From an uncultured Sphingomonas sp. (lineage in GTDB: Bacteria > Pseudomonadota > Alphaproteobacteria > Sphingomonadales > Sphingomonadaceae): 64,000 nucleotides of DNA. The notes below the pieces were generated by a model, which saw only the letters and a list, made by a program, of their open reading frames with translations, did no database searches and was not told the origin of the DNA. The DNA is taken from assembly GCF_934560975.1 (NCBI RefSeq), contig NZ_CAKTFO010000001.1, positions 248,001 to 312,000 on the forward strand. Direction: 5' to 3'. Shown in pieces: positions 17,878 through 25,182 of this stretch. Made by a program: the position numbers and the translations under genes. Each line of letters begins with the position of its first letter. Position 1 is the stretch's first letter.

Positions 17878-18815
17878 TACTGGACCTTCCTTCTCTGGAG
17901 TTTGCCGGTGACGGGATCGCGGCGGTACTGATAGCCGCCCACGACGCCCGCCTTGAGGTCCTGCCGGTTCTGGCTGCGGTCGGCGCGGGCGCCCGACTTA
18001 ACGGCAAGAGCGATGCGTTCGTCGGCCTGCCGGGTTGCGGCTGAGGCACGGCCTGCGGTGATGCTTGTACGGACGGTGCGGTCCGCATCGGCGAGGTCGC
18101 GGTGGCGGTCGCGGTTGACTTCGTTCGTAGCCGCTTGGTCGTGCGACATGGCCTGCGACACCGTCATCCCGCTTGTTCCTGCGATGGTCCCATAGGTGTC
18201 GCTCCAGTGTTCCGGGAGGCTGGGTGCGTGGACGCCATAGACGTCCGGGTTGGACCGGACTTCCTGGAAAGCGGCTTCGCGCTGGGCGGGCGGGAGCTTG
18301 TTGATCGAGAACATGACACGACCGTTGGCGTCTAGGACGTCCTTGGCCTTGGTCCGCTTGTCCTGCAGGTAATCCACGGCGGCCTGGATCGGCTTGTAAG
18401 TATGCTCGCCGGTCTCGGGGTCCGTGTACACCTCGAAGGCGTCGTCCGGGCCACCCAGTTGCGGCCGCTCCGCTTTGCGGAGGCCGTCGTTCTGCGAGTA
18501 TATCGTCTTGGCCGCGTTGGAGAGCCCCTCGCCGAGCCCGTTGGACCCGAAGAAGGCCGCAGCAAGAGCCATCATGGTCTGCTGGTAATGCTCGTCGTCG
18601 AACGCTCCGCGTCGCTTGAGGATGGGGGGAGGGGTGGGAAGCTTCTGGTGCTGGAAGGTCGGCTGGTCAGCTCCGGGGACCCGAAGGCCAGTCGCGAGAT
18701 TGCCGGTCAGCCCCGTGCCGTTTGGGACGGGAGGCGCTTGCGGGAGGTCTGCATAAGCGCCGGTGGCGCGGGCGGATTTCTTATCGTGGCCGAAGAGGCC
18801 GCCGAAGACTGTCAT
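17877..18815 (-). CDS. Phage-like virion-associated protein
   Basis: A 312-aa protein beginning MTVFGGLFGHDKKSA and containing an Ala-rich AAAFFGSNGLGEGLSNAAKT segment near residue 88. This glycine/alanine pattern, followed by a long helical region with many Asp, Arg and Gln, is typical of internal or scaffold-like virion proteins in short-tailed phages. A PVTGKLQRRK tail ends the protein. The ATG overlaps the stop of the upstream BRO-like gene by 4 bases (ATGA). The exact role is unknown. Confidence 0.45.
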   Translation of the reverse strand: MTVFGGLFGHDKKSARATGAYADLPQAPPVPNGTGLTGNLATGLRVPGADQPTFQHQKLPTPPPILKRRGAFDDEHYQQTMMALAAAFFGSNGLGEGLSNAAKTIYSQNDGLRKAERPQLGGPDDAFEVYTDPETGEHTYKPIQAAVDYLQDKRTKAKDVLDANGRVMFSINKLPPAQREAAFQEVRSNPDVYGVHAPSLPEHWSDTYGTIAGTSGMTVSQAMSHDQAATNEVNRDRHRDLADADRTVRTSITAGRASAATRQADERIALAVKSGARADRSQNRQDLKAGVVGGYQYRRDPVTGKLQRRKVQ

Positions 18816-19393
18816 GCTGACACCTCCTCAGCGTTCTTAGTGGCTTCCGCTCGGCGCTGGAGGAAACGCTCCATGGCGGCTGCGTCTCTGTCGGCGCACT
18901 CCAAGACGAAGGCCATGTGGGGTGTGAGATATTCGCCTTTGTCCTTGAGGTCTCGCCACTCGCTAAGCCATCCCGAGTACCTCCAGGGGCGCGGCGGCAG
19001 CGTCTTGTCGGCGTTCAGGGTCAGGAACATCGCCGGATCGCCGGGTCGGGGGGTTGGGCAAAGGCGCTTAGCTTCGCGGCGTGCCCAGGCAGAAATCCCC
19101 TGCTGACGGTCGGCGTACCTCAGCTGACCGAAGAACCAGACGCCTACCGGCGAGAGGATGATCGACGTTTCCGAACCGTCTTCCGTAACCTTTTCAACAG
19201 TCTGTTTCGCGTGAGCGGGGAAGCTGGGACCTTGAACATCGGCAATTGCGTGTTCGTTCAGGTTCATGGCGGGGAGTAGGTCGTTCAAATAGAACCAGGG
19301 GACCCCGTCGAGCATGGTGTAGGAGATTGGGTGGCCCTTGTACTCCAGGGCAAAGGGGTTCTCGCCGATCGCGAGGGTAGCTGTTGCGGTCAT
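18812..19393 (-). CDS. BRO-N / P22 antirepressor-like domain protein
   Basis: A 193-aa protein, first gene of the reverse-strand operon. ISYTMLDGVPWFYLNDLLPAM near residue 20 and SPVGVWFFGQLRYADRQQ, then ARREAKRLCP, near residues 82-115 resemble the BRO-N/P22_AR_N fold found in phage antirepressors. No C-terminal DNA-binding partner domain is obvious. In phages such proteins modulate repressors or anti-host functions. The ATG at 19393 follows a GGACC; the longer frame upstream begins in unrelated sequence. The role in a structural operon is unclear and may be regulatory. Confidence 0.5.
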   Translation of the reverse strand: MTATATLAIGENPFALEYKGHPISYTMLDGVPWFYLNDLLPAMNLNEHAIADVQGPSFPAHAKQTVEKVTEDGSETSIILSPVGVWFFGQLRYADRQQGISAWARREAKRLCPTPRPGDPAMFLTLNADKTLPPRPWRYSGWLSEWRDLKDKGEYLTPHMAFVLECADRDAAAMERFLQRRAEATKNAEEVSA

Positions 19394-19692
19394 AGGTCCG
19401 TGATGGGCATGCGCTCGCTTCAGAAAGCGGACGGGATGCCTGGGGGATTGAGGAGGAGCGTTCGGGACTGGAGAACCCAACAAGGCGAACGCGAAGATGA
19501 CTGGACGGACCAGCGCGGGCGGGTTGTCCATATATCTGCACTATCGTTTGGGGTCGCAGCCAACCGTAGCCTTCGATGCTGGGTCCCCCGAACCGCTGGG
19601 GCGCTGCTGCCATTCACGAAACATTCTAAATCGCTAGAAGGCATGAGGGCACTGTAACCGCTGATAAAGCATAGCCGCGTAGTATCTGCTTC
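19394..19692. other. Divergent gap, probable promoters for both sides
   Basis: These 299 bases separate the phage-like operon from the membrane protein gene. They are less GC-rich near 19530-19680, where CATATATCTGC and CATTCTAAATCG segments offer possible -10 regions. No convincing gene is present; open frames on both strands lack start signals. Confidence 0.4.
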
Positions 19693-20163
19693 ATGAGGAA
19701 GAGGCGTTTCCGTCCCCCAGATGGCTACAATAAGCCTGCAAGCGCCCTGCGTCAGGCTGTGTCGTCAGTCACCCTCGGCCTCGGTGGGATCGCTTGTCTT
19801 ATTCAGGCCTTCACTTGGATCGCGGACGGGAAGGCTGACATCTACCGTCACGGCCACCGCCAAGCGGTGTTGTGGCACCATACGCCAGCAACGTTCATCT
19901 TTCACTTGTCCGTGGCGCTGATCGGCCCCCTCGGGTTGGTTGCGCTTGGCGCACTCGGTGTTGTGGAAGCGATCCGTAGCCGCAGGGGTAAGCGGTTGCA
20001 GCCGACCTCGTTGGTCTTCCATACCGTTCGCTCATCGCATCCCATTTTGTCCACGGCCGACGCAGTGAAGCTGAACCTTCCCCAAGAGGCACCAAGGGAC
20101 CTCAAGGGACCCGATGGAACCAGCCGCGAAACTACGGACCGGGGCCTTATTCAGGAGCCCTGA
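19693..20163 (+). CDS. Small two-helix membrane protein
   Basis: A 156-aa protein with hydrophobic segments at about residues 22-42 (VSSVTLGLGGIACLIQAFTW) and 72-93 (FHLSVALIGPLGLVALGALG). Together with the basic ends, this suggests an inner-membrane protein. The last 50 residues are polar and are encoded by a stretch of 10-bp repeats. No family is recognised. It stands alone at the head of the forward cluster. Confidence 0.5.
   Translation: MRKRRFRPPDGYNKPASALRQAVSSVTLGLGGIACLIQAFTWIADGKADIYRHGHRQAVLWHHTPATFIFHLSVALIGPLGLVALGALGVVEAIRSRRGKRLQPTSLVFHTVRSSHPILSTADAVKLNLPQEAPRDLKGPDGTSRETTDRGLIQEP
20084..20123. repeat. Four 10-bp tandem repeats (GGGACC type)
   Basis: The units AAGAGGCACC, AAGGGACCTC, AAGGGACCCG and ATGGAACCAG follow in 10-base register, one helical turn each. 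They sit in the 3' end of the membrane protein gene and continue as GGGACC/GGTCCC clusters in the gap after it. Confidence 0.5.
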
Positions 20164-20195
20164 CCGAGTATCGGGTGGACCCTAAGTGGCCTCAT

Positions 20196-20223
20196 GGGAC
20201 CCAAAAATATTCGGGTGGGTCCC
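20196..20223. promoter_or_regulatory. GGGACCC/GGGTCCC dyad with AT-rich centre
   Basis: The perfect 7-base arms 20196-20202 and 20217-20223 enclose AAAAATATTCGGGT. A second inverted pair, GTCCC/GGGAC, overlaps the right arm. An AT-rich spacer between GC arms would suit a strand-opening or operator site. Confidence 0.4.
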
Positions 20224-20733
20224 TCGGGACTCTTCGAAGGCCTGTGGGTACGCTGGGGAACGGGGGAAATCTCAGGGAAACGGGCGAGGCACTCAGGGTC
20301 AGACCGCGAGAATACGGGTCGAGCGAAGCGCCGGTTTTGAATTGCGAGCGGCAAAGGACGGCGAGGGGGAGCCCGCAGCGGCGAGAGGGGACCCAAAGCC
20401 ATCCGGCACTGTTCGTCCCTCTCCGGACCTCCCCCGCCGCAGCAAGGAACGCCAGAAATCCGCCAAGCGCCACCGGATGCTGGAACCGGTGCGACTATGC
20501 AGCCTTGCCAAATCGTGCTGGTCCAAGCGCCATTGCGGAGGAAGCGCAGGCGCATTGGCATACCCGGCGACATTCACCGCCAATTAGGGCAGGTTAGAGA
20601 TGATGTATCATTATGGAGCATGGCATTGAGGGACCTGTGAGTGCGGTCGAGCGGAGCGGGCAAGGCGGTGTTTCACAACTTGTAGGTTGTGAGCCAACTC
20701 CTCCGACCAGAGGCGGAATGTGTCTAAAGGTAC

Positions 20734-20762
20734 TTGACGTAATAAAGAGACAGTCTCATAAA
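20734..20762 (+). promoter_or_regulatory. Possible sigma-70 promoter with internal operator
   Basis: TTGACG (20734-20739), then 17 bases, then CATAAA (20757-20762) is a moderate -35/-10 pair. The dyad GAGACaGTCTC (20747-20757) fills the spacer, a normal repressor position. It would drive the 74-aa protein, the recombinase and the polymerase-like gene. Confidence 0.4.
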
Positions 20763-20795
20763 GACGCCATACCTTCTGAACGCAGGATGCTGCCA

Positions 20796-21020
20796 ATGGC
20801 CGTCGACCTTTCCCACCTCCACTCCATTGAGGACCACCTGATCCGCGAACGTGCCCGCCTCGCGAAGGCTCGTGGCGACAGCGAGGTTGCTCTTAGGACC
20901 GTGTGGGTCGCGCAAGCGGAACGCGAGCTGGCGAACGAGCGCAAGTTCCTTGGGCTGCCCCTGGAAGTCCTCGCCCCGGCCATGAGTGACGACGAGTTGC
21001 TCCTCGCCCTTGCTGCCTGA
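20796..21020 (+). CDS. Small helical protein preceding the recombinase
   Basis: A 74-aa protein (MAVDLSHLHSIEDHLIRERA start) rich in Arg, Glu and Leu and predicted entirely helical. AGGA stands about eight bases before this ATG, which favours it over upstream starts. The next gene begins 17 bases downstream, so the two are likely co-transcribed. No family is recognised. It could be an accessory factor for the recombinase, by position only. Confidence 0.5.
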   Translation: MAVDLSHLHSIEDHLIRERARLAKARGDSEVALRTVWVAQAERELANERKFLGLPLEVLAPAMSDDELLLALAA

Positions 21021-21037
21021 CAATCCTGGAGCCCCCC

Positions 21038-21637
21038 ATGTCCCGCATCGCCTACTATCGCACCTCGACAGACAGTCAGAGCCTCGCAGCCCAGCGACAG
21101 GCACTAGGCGGTGGGTTCGATCGTGAATTTTCCGACGAGGGGGTCAGCGGCGCTACCAAGGCCGAAGATCGTCCAGGGTTCGCCAAGCTCCTCCAGTATG
21201 TCCGCGAAGGCGACACCCTCTACGTCTATGCGCTCGATCGCCTGGGCCGAGATGCGCTTGACGTACAGGCGATGGTCCGCAGCCTGTTGGACAAAGGCAT
21301 TACACTGGACGTTCGTGGCTTGGGACCGATCGGCCGAGGAGTGGGGGAGCTGATCGTCGCCGTCCTTGCCCAGATAGCGGACATGGAGCGCCAACGGATT
21401 AAAGAGCGCTGCGAGAGCGGCAGAAAGGCGGCGCGTGCAGCCTTGGAAGCAACTGGCAGGACACATAAGGGTAAGGAGAGCCTCGGGCGTCCTAAGGCTG
21501 CTGATGCCTCGGAGGTGGCAGCATGGCGACGAGAGAACGGGGCAAGCATCAGCCAGACCATGCAGCGCTTCGGGCTCTCCAAGGCCACTGTGGCCCGCTA
21601 CTGTGCCGCTGAGGCGCTGAAGGGTGCGGTAGCGTGA
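21038..21637 (+). CDS. Small serine recombinase (resolvase/invertase family)
   Basis: A 199-aa protein with an N-terminal catalytic domain (RIAYYRTSTDSQSLAAQRQA, nucleophile probably Ser9 in YRTST; DRLGRDALD at about 68-76) and a C-terminal helix-turn-helix (ISQTMQRFGLSKATVARY). It would resolve cointegrates or multimers or invert a segment. The stop overlaps the start of the polymerase-like gene (GTGA, 21634-21637), so the two proteins are made together. GGAG precedes the ATG. This is a second recombinase, clearly different from the integrase at 11191. Confidence 0.9.
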   Translation: MSRIAYYRTSTDSQSLAAQRQALGGGFDREFSDEGVSGATKAEDRPGFAKLLQYVREGDTLYVYALDRLGRDALDVQAMVRSLLDKGITLDVRGLGPIGRGVGELIVAVLAQIADMERQRIKERCESGRKAARAALEATGRTHKGKESLGRPKAADASEVAAWRRENGASISQTMQRFGLSKATVARYCAAEALKGAVA

Positions 21638-23049
21638 CCAGCGGCACCATGTCGCAGGACGACTACAAGGCGGCGGAAGGTATGACCCTCCGGTGCAACG
21701 CCGAGTCCGTCGAAGCCATCGGGCTGACTGAGGTCATGCTGGAAACCTTGCCGTGGACCACGCCAGCGTATCAGCACGCTACCACTCAGAAACGGCGTAC
21801 GGCCCTTCGTGCCTTGCTGGCCGACCTTCTACGTCTGGAGGCAAAGGGGCTCGCGGGCTATCATGGCATGTCCCCAAAGGACTTTCCTTCCAAGCTCCTC
21901 GGCTTCGGATATGACGTTTTCATAGCCTTGCGAGACGCCATGGACTCTGCCGGTTTTTTGACTGTTGAGCCGGGCCGCGCTCGCTGGAACAGCTTCGACA
22001 ACATTGAGACCGGGGAACGAGGGGACATTACGCAGCATGGCGGGCGGCAGGCCCGCTTTCGGTTGACCCCCAAGGCCTTGGAGGAGGTTCGGGCGGCTGG
22101 AGTTACTCTCGATGCTTGGAGCGCCCATTGGAGCCCGCCAGCACCTCTACAGCTCGTCACTTCTTCGCTCGTGCCAGCGGCTCCGCTGATTGAACTGCGG
22201 GCCGCGAAGGAACGACGCGGGGGAACAAAGCGGGCGGGACAGAACGTTACCTTTGATGTGGCTTCGCCGCTCCTTCAGCCGATCCTTGAGGACCTCCAGG
22301 ACCACAACGGCTTCATGCGAGAGCTGGGAGTAACGGGCGTCGACTTCATCGGGCTTCGTCGCATCTTCAACGACGGCAATGTGCCCGGCTTCAGTTGGGA
22401 CAAGGGTGGGCGCTTCTACTCGCTCCGTGGGGCAGGCATGGGCAAGCCTTACGAGGCGCTATCGGGTGACGAACGCCGCAGTCGCATTCAAATCGGCGGT
22501 GAACCGGTTGGAGAGGCCGACATGGGTTCATCGCAGCTCCGGCTTCTGTACGCGCTACTGGACCAGCCGCTACCTGCTGGCCTTGAGGCGGACCTGTACA
22601 CCCTTCCGGGCGCTCACCGGGAAGCTGTGAAGGCGGTTGTTACCCAAGCGCTCGGCAAAGGGGCGGCCAACGCTAAGCGGTGGGGCGCTGACGCCCGGCG
22701 GGAATATAGACGGGATCATGGAGGACGAACGCTCCAGGCGGACCACCCGTTTGCAGATGCACTGGCGGCAACGCTTGCCGGGCACCCGATCCTTGAGCGC
22801 CTCGGTGGGCCGGGGATGCCAGCAGCGTTAGACCTTCAATTTACCGAAGCCGAGGTAATCAGACGGGCGATGGCTCGACTGCGCAGCGATGGGATAGGAA
22901 GCCTTCCTGTCCACGACAGCCTGGTTGTGCCCCGTATGCATCTACAGGCTGCCGAGGTGGCGTTGCAGTCAGCCTTCCAGTTGCAGGTTGAGAAAATGAT
23001 CGGTCGACCAACCGAGCAACGAGCTTCGGTTAAGCTCAAGGCCGCCTGA
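21634..23049 (+). CDS. Palm-domain polymerase-like protein (family A / T7-RNAP-like motifs)
   Basis: A 471-aa protein of a family I know only as uncharacterised proteins of alphaproteobacterial mobile elements. Residues 258-263 read GGRFYS. Residues 293-303 (GEADMGSSQLR) align with polymerase motif A (DYSQIELR in Pol I), placing the metal-binding Asp at 296. Residues 329-350 (REAVKAVVTQALGKGAANAK) have the R...K spacing of motif B. Residues 425-432 (PVHDSLVV) match motif C (VHDE in Pol I, IHDSF in T7 RNA polymerase), with Asp428 as the second metal ligand. The N-terminal 200 residues are helical, with no exonuclease motif. The Glu of motif A is Gln301 here. The start is GTG at 21634, overlapping the recombinase stop; an ATG at 21649 is possible. 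Enzymatic activity is inferred. Confidence 0.6.
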   Translation: MTSGTMSQDDYKAAEGMTLRCNAESVEAIGLTEVMLETLPWTTPAYQHATTQKRRTALRALLADLLRLEAKGLAGYHGMSPKDFPSKLLGFGYDVFIALRDAMDSAGFLTVEPGRARWNSFDNIETGERGDITQHGGRQARFRLTPKALEEVRAAGVTLDAWSAHWSPPAPLQLVTSSLVPAAPLIELRAAKERRGGTKRAGQNVTFDVASPLLQPILEDLQDHNGFMRELGVTGVDFIGLRRIFNDGNVPGFSWDKGGRFYSLRGAGMGKPYEALSGDERRSRIQIGGEPVGEADMGSSQLRLLYALLDQPLPAGLEADLYTLPGAHREAVKAVVTQALGKGAANAKRWGADARREYRRDHGGRTLQADHPFADALAATLAGHPILERLGGPGMPAALDLQFTEAEVIRRAMARLRSDGIGSLPVHDSLVVPRMHLQAAEVALQSAFQLQVEKMIGRPTEQRASVKLKAA

Positions 23050-23052
23050 GAA

Positions 23053-23133
23053 AGCCCCGCACTGGCTATCGGTTAGCCAGAGGAGCCCCGGAGCATACGT
23101 GTATGAAATGTCCGGCTTTGCCGCTTTCGGGGC
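23053..23133. terminator. Structured region after the polymerase-like gene
   Basis: AGCCCCG (23053-23059) can pair with CGGGGCT (23127-23133). Inside lies a perfect TGGCTA/TAGCCA hairpin (23063-23079, 5-base loop). No long T-run follows. A termination or mRNA-stabilising role is possible. Confidence 0.35.
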
Positions 23134-23197
23134 TAAGTGCCTCGTGCGCGGCGTTCGGAACCGATCCAAAACTCGACCGCACACGAGGCTTCGCGCG

Positions 23198-23692
23198 TTA
23201 GAACCCGAAAGTCACGCCCAGAGCGCCGTAGTGGGGTCCAGCGTTCCCCTTGATCGCGAACTTCGGTCCCAGCGGGAGCGCAACCGAGCCATACGGGTCA
23301 ATATCGCCGCTGATCAGCCTGCCGCCCACCGCAACGCGAGCAAAGAGTGGGATGGTTACGCCCGCCTCTAGTCGCAAATAAGCCTTCGCATCCAACCGGT
23401 TGCACTTGTCTTTATCTGCAAACTGACCGTTCGGAGCCCGGCAGCGTTCCGTACCGTTCCGGTCCTCTGTCTCAAAGTAGCCGTTGCTGTCGCCCTTGAA
23501 GACGAAAGCACCTGCCGCTGGCGTGATATCAAACGCCCCGAACCCTGCACGATAGCCCGCGCCCAATTCACCGCCCCAGCGACCGTGTGAACGCGCCCCG
23601 TTTGCTTCAAGACCCCAACCGGCCGCTTGAGTGGTTGTAGACACGCCAAACAGCAACGAGGCGGCAACTGCCACCTTGATGATTTTCTTCAT
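23198..23692 (-). CDS. Outer-membrane beta-barrel-like protein
   Basis: A 164-aa exported protein. The start MKKIIKVAVAASLLFGVSTT with a TQA-AGW cleavage site is a clear signal peptide, and GGGGGA precedes the ATG at good spacing. The mature part alternates aromatic/glycine strands (GELGAGYRAGFGAFDI, YLRLEAGVTIPLFARVAVGG) and ends GALGVTFGF, a C-terminal Phe typical of outer-membrane barrels. Two Cys lie in a polar loop (ERCRAPNG, DKCNRL). The in-frame upstream extension is rejected. It is convergent with the polymerase-like gene; function unknown. Confidence 0.65.
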   Translation of the reverse strand: MKKIIKVAVAASLLFGVSTTTQAAGWGLEANGARSHGRWGGELGAGYRAGFGAFDITPAAGAFVFKGDSNGYFETEDRNGTERCRAPNGQFADKDKCNRLDAKAYLRLEAGVTIPLFARVAVGGRLISGDIDPYGSVALPLGPKFAIKGNAGPHYGALGVTFGF

Positions 23693-23821
23693 GATTTCCC
23701 CCAGCGCAAACCTGCGCAGTTGCTGTCTCAAGCAGGTGGACGGGGGCGGGTCAAGCACTCGCCTCTTCCGCGATTCAGATCGGCGCTTGCCGCTGTGTTC
23801 CTGATGTGTTCTCATTGCTGC

Positions 23822-24010
23822 ATGGAACGACTCAGCGCCCCCGCAATCGCCTCAATGCTCCTCACGGCACCCGCATGGGCACGCCTAGGCCTCACCGTGC
23901 GTGACGAGCGCCTGAGAGAGCGTGCGGCGGACGCCATGGCCGTCAGGATTGTTCGGGGGCTCGGGGAAGGGCAGGAGCCCAACCCGGACCAGCTTACCCT
24001 AAGGCTATAG
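23822..24010 (+). CDS. Small protein, probably DUF6771 family
   Basis: A 62-aa protein starting MERLSAPAIASMLLTAPAWA and continuing RLGLTVRDERLRERAADAM. The pattern (xAxxLLxAPxWARxGLTxxxxxLRExAAxxxA) is one I associate with a small family common in Sphingomonadaceae. It stands alone between two reverse-strand genes. The function is unknown. Confidence 0.55.
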   Translation: MERLSAPAIASMLLTAPAWARLGLTVRDERLRERAADAMAVRIVRGLGEGQEPNPDQLTLRL

Positions 24011-24134
24011 ATGAACGAGCGGCTGAGGGTGGTGGAAGCGGGCCCTTGCATTAGGCCTCGCACTGCTACTGAGCCCGCATGCTCTAGGTCAAACGTGCTT
24101 CAAGGGTGATATTCGGGGCTTATCTCTGCATCAA

Positions 24135-24166
24135 TACGCGGCCAAGAAACTCTCCTCGGCCGCGTA
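24135..24166. terminator. Strong hairpin, probable terminator
   Basis: TACGCGGCC (24135-24143) and GGCCGCGTA (24158-24166) are perfect 9-base arms with a 14-base loop. It lies between convergent genes, 30 bases after the DUF3892-like stop. No T-run is present. Confidence 0.45.
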
Positions 24167-24196
24167 CTCGTAGCGTCCGCTTGCTTCAGCGAGAAT

Positions 24197-24481
24197 TTAT
24201 CTCGCCCCTGGGCAGCGCGGAAGGTTCAACAAATTGTTTTCTAGGAGGCCATCGGCTGCGGTCGCAAGGTACTTTCTGCGCGAGACCGGATGCTGTTTGA
24301 CAACAATAAGAGCTACTTGTCCACGTACCATAGTGTAGAATACATGCTCTTGACTTATCATCGCAATGATCGTGTCAATGCCGAACCACCACGCGCTCGG
24401 ACTCGTTCCTCCGAGTCCTTGGATGCGACGGTCTAAGTCTAGATTGTCAGGTGAGTGGCAGTCTGCACGATAGGTAGTCAT
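24197..24481 (-). CDS. DUF3892-like protein
   Basis: A 94-aa protein matching the DUF3892 pattern: DRRIQGLGG near residue 18, a Trp-containing DTIIAMISQEHVFYTMV segment, and the C-terminal KYLATAADGLLENNLLNLPR ending in CPGAR. GGGAGC stands about ten bases before the ATG. The start overlaps the stop of the 51-aa gene by 4 bases (ATGA). Members are found in phages and plasmids; function unknown. Confidence 0.65.
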   Translation of the reverse strand: MTTYRADCHSPDNLDLDRRIQGLGGTSPSAWWFGIDTIIAMISQEHVFYTMVRGQVALIVVKQHPVSRRKYLATAADGLLENNLLNLPRCPGAR

Positions 24482-24633
24482 AAACGTTGCTCCCGTACAC
24501 GGGTAATCGCAATCGCCTTGACCATACGCCTCGAAACGGACACGTTGCCCGTGGAAGTAAGCACCTGTCCGCCGACGATTGCTCCGTTTGGCGGATGAAA
24601 GGGCCGGGGATTGCCGTCCTCGGCCCAATTCAT
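24478..24633 (-). CDS. Small protein coupled to the DUF3892-like gene
   Basis: A 51-aa protein (MNWAEDGNPRPFHPPNGAIV start) with no named domain. The ATGA overlap with the following gene is the main evidence that it is real, because such coupling is unlikely by chance. Alternative longer starts extend to 24822 but contain no family-like sequence. Confidence 0.4.
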   Translation of the reverse strand: MNWAEDGNPRPFHPPNGAIVGGQVLTSTGNVSVSRRMVKAIAITRVREQRL

Positions 24634-24882
24634 GTCGCGCTCATCATCCCTAATACCGGATAAAGAGTCGACCCTGGGCATCAACCTGCGTGAAGAACAT
24701 CTTGGCACCGTTGCTGTCCCGCAACATTTGCACTTTGCTTTATATAGCCCGTCTGTGCTGAGCGGTGGCGTAGATGTTGTGCGCGACCTGCTTTGTTCCA
24801 GCATCGGTTGACCTGGAGGCAATGCGGAGCAGCAGGAGCACGATGCGTTTAGGTTGCCGCTCGCTCCTGCTGCCTATTCAGC
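24634..24882. other. Gap without an assigned gene
   Basis: No convincing gene is present. An open frame on the reverse strand continues upstream from 24633 but lacks a ribosome site. The CTTTATATAG segment near 24740 is AT-rich and could hold the promoter of the 51-aa/DUF3892 pair. Confidence 0.3.
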
Positions 24883-25161
24883 TCAGTGCTGGACCTTCCA
24901 CGCGGCCACTTCAGCCTTCCCGACGTCGGCCGGGTAGCACTGCGGGGCATAGCCGCCCCCACGGCTCCAAGCGCTACGTCCCCCGCAGCTCGAACCATTG
25001 CGGGCCGAATTGTACGGGCACGCACAGGTGCCAGGATAGGCAGCAATGGATTGCTTGATGATCTGTTGCTTGATCTGAGTGTCGCTAAGGGGCTGCCGTG
25101 CCCACGCGACTGGAGAGGCCACCGCAGCAAACGCGGCAGCCAGCACAATTGCCAGCTTCAT
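24883..25161 (-). CDS. Small secreted Cys-rich protein
   Basis: A 92-aa protein with a signal peptide (MKLAIVLAAAFAAVASPVAW, then ARQ). The mature part has four Cys in the order CACPYNSARNGSSCGGRSAW and later QCYPADV. This pattern is known from small secreted proteins of unknown function often carried by phages and plasmids. Paired Cys suggest disulfides in the periplasm. It is next to another small secreted protein gene. Confidence 0.65.
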   Translation of the reverse strand: MKLAIVLAAAFAAVASPVAWARQPLSDTQIKQQIIKQSIAAYPGTCACPYNSARNGSSCGGRSAWSRGGGYAPQCYPADVGKAEVAAWKVQH

Positions 25162-25182
25162 GTAGTGTCCCTCGCTAAGCGC

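Larger units (their letters stand above)
20164..20795. other. Long gap with GGGACC/GGTCCC clusters and dyads
   Basis: This 632-base stretch precedes the recombinase/polymerase-like genes. Several overlapping open frames exist on both strands at 20175-20597, but none has a ribosome site or recognisable protein, so none is called. The first 70 bases are dense in GGGACC/GGTCCC. A CACAAC/GTTGTG hairpin lies near 20678-20695 and a GAGACaGTCTC dyad at 20747. It could be a replication origin, an operator array or both. Confidence 0.4.

Noticed and set aside
20151..20597. Several overlapping open frames of about 90-140 codons on both strands
   Set aside because: They overlap one another in all directions, lack ribosome sites and resemble no family. 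The region is better explained as repeat-rich non-coding DNA.
20640..20720. tRNA-like fold with a CACAAC/GTTGTG stem as anticodon arm
   Set aside because: There is no T-loop (TTCGA-type) or acceptor stem that pairs.
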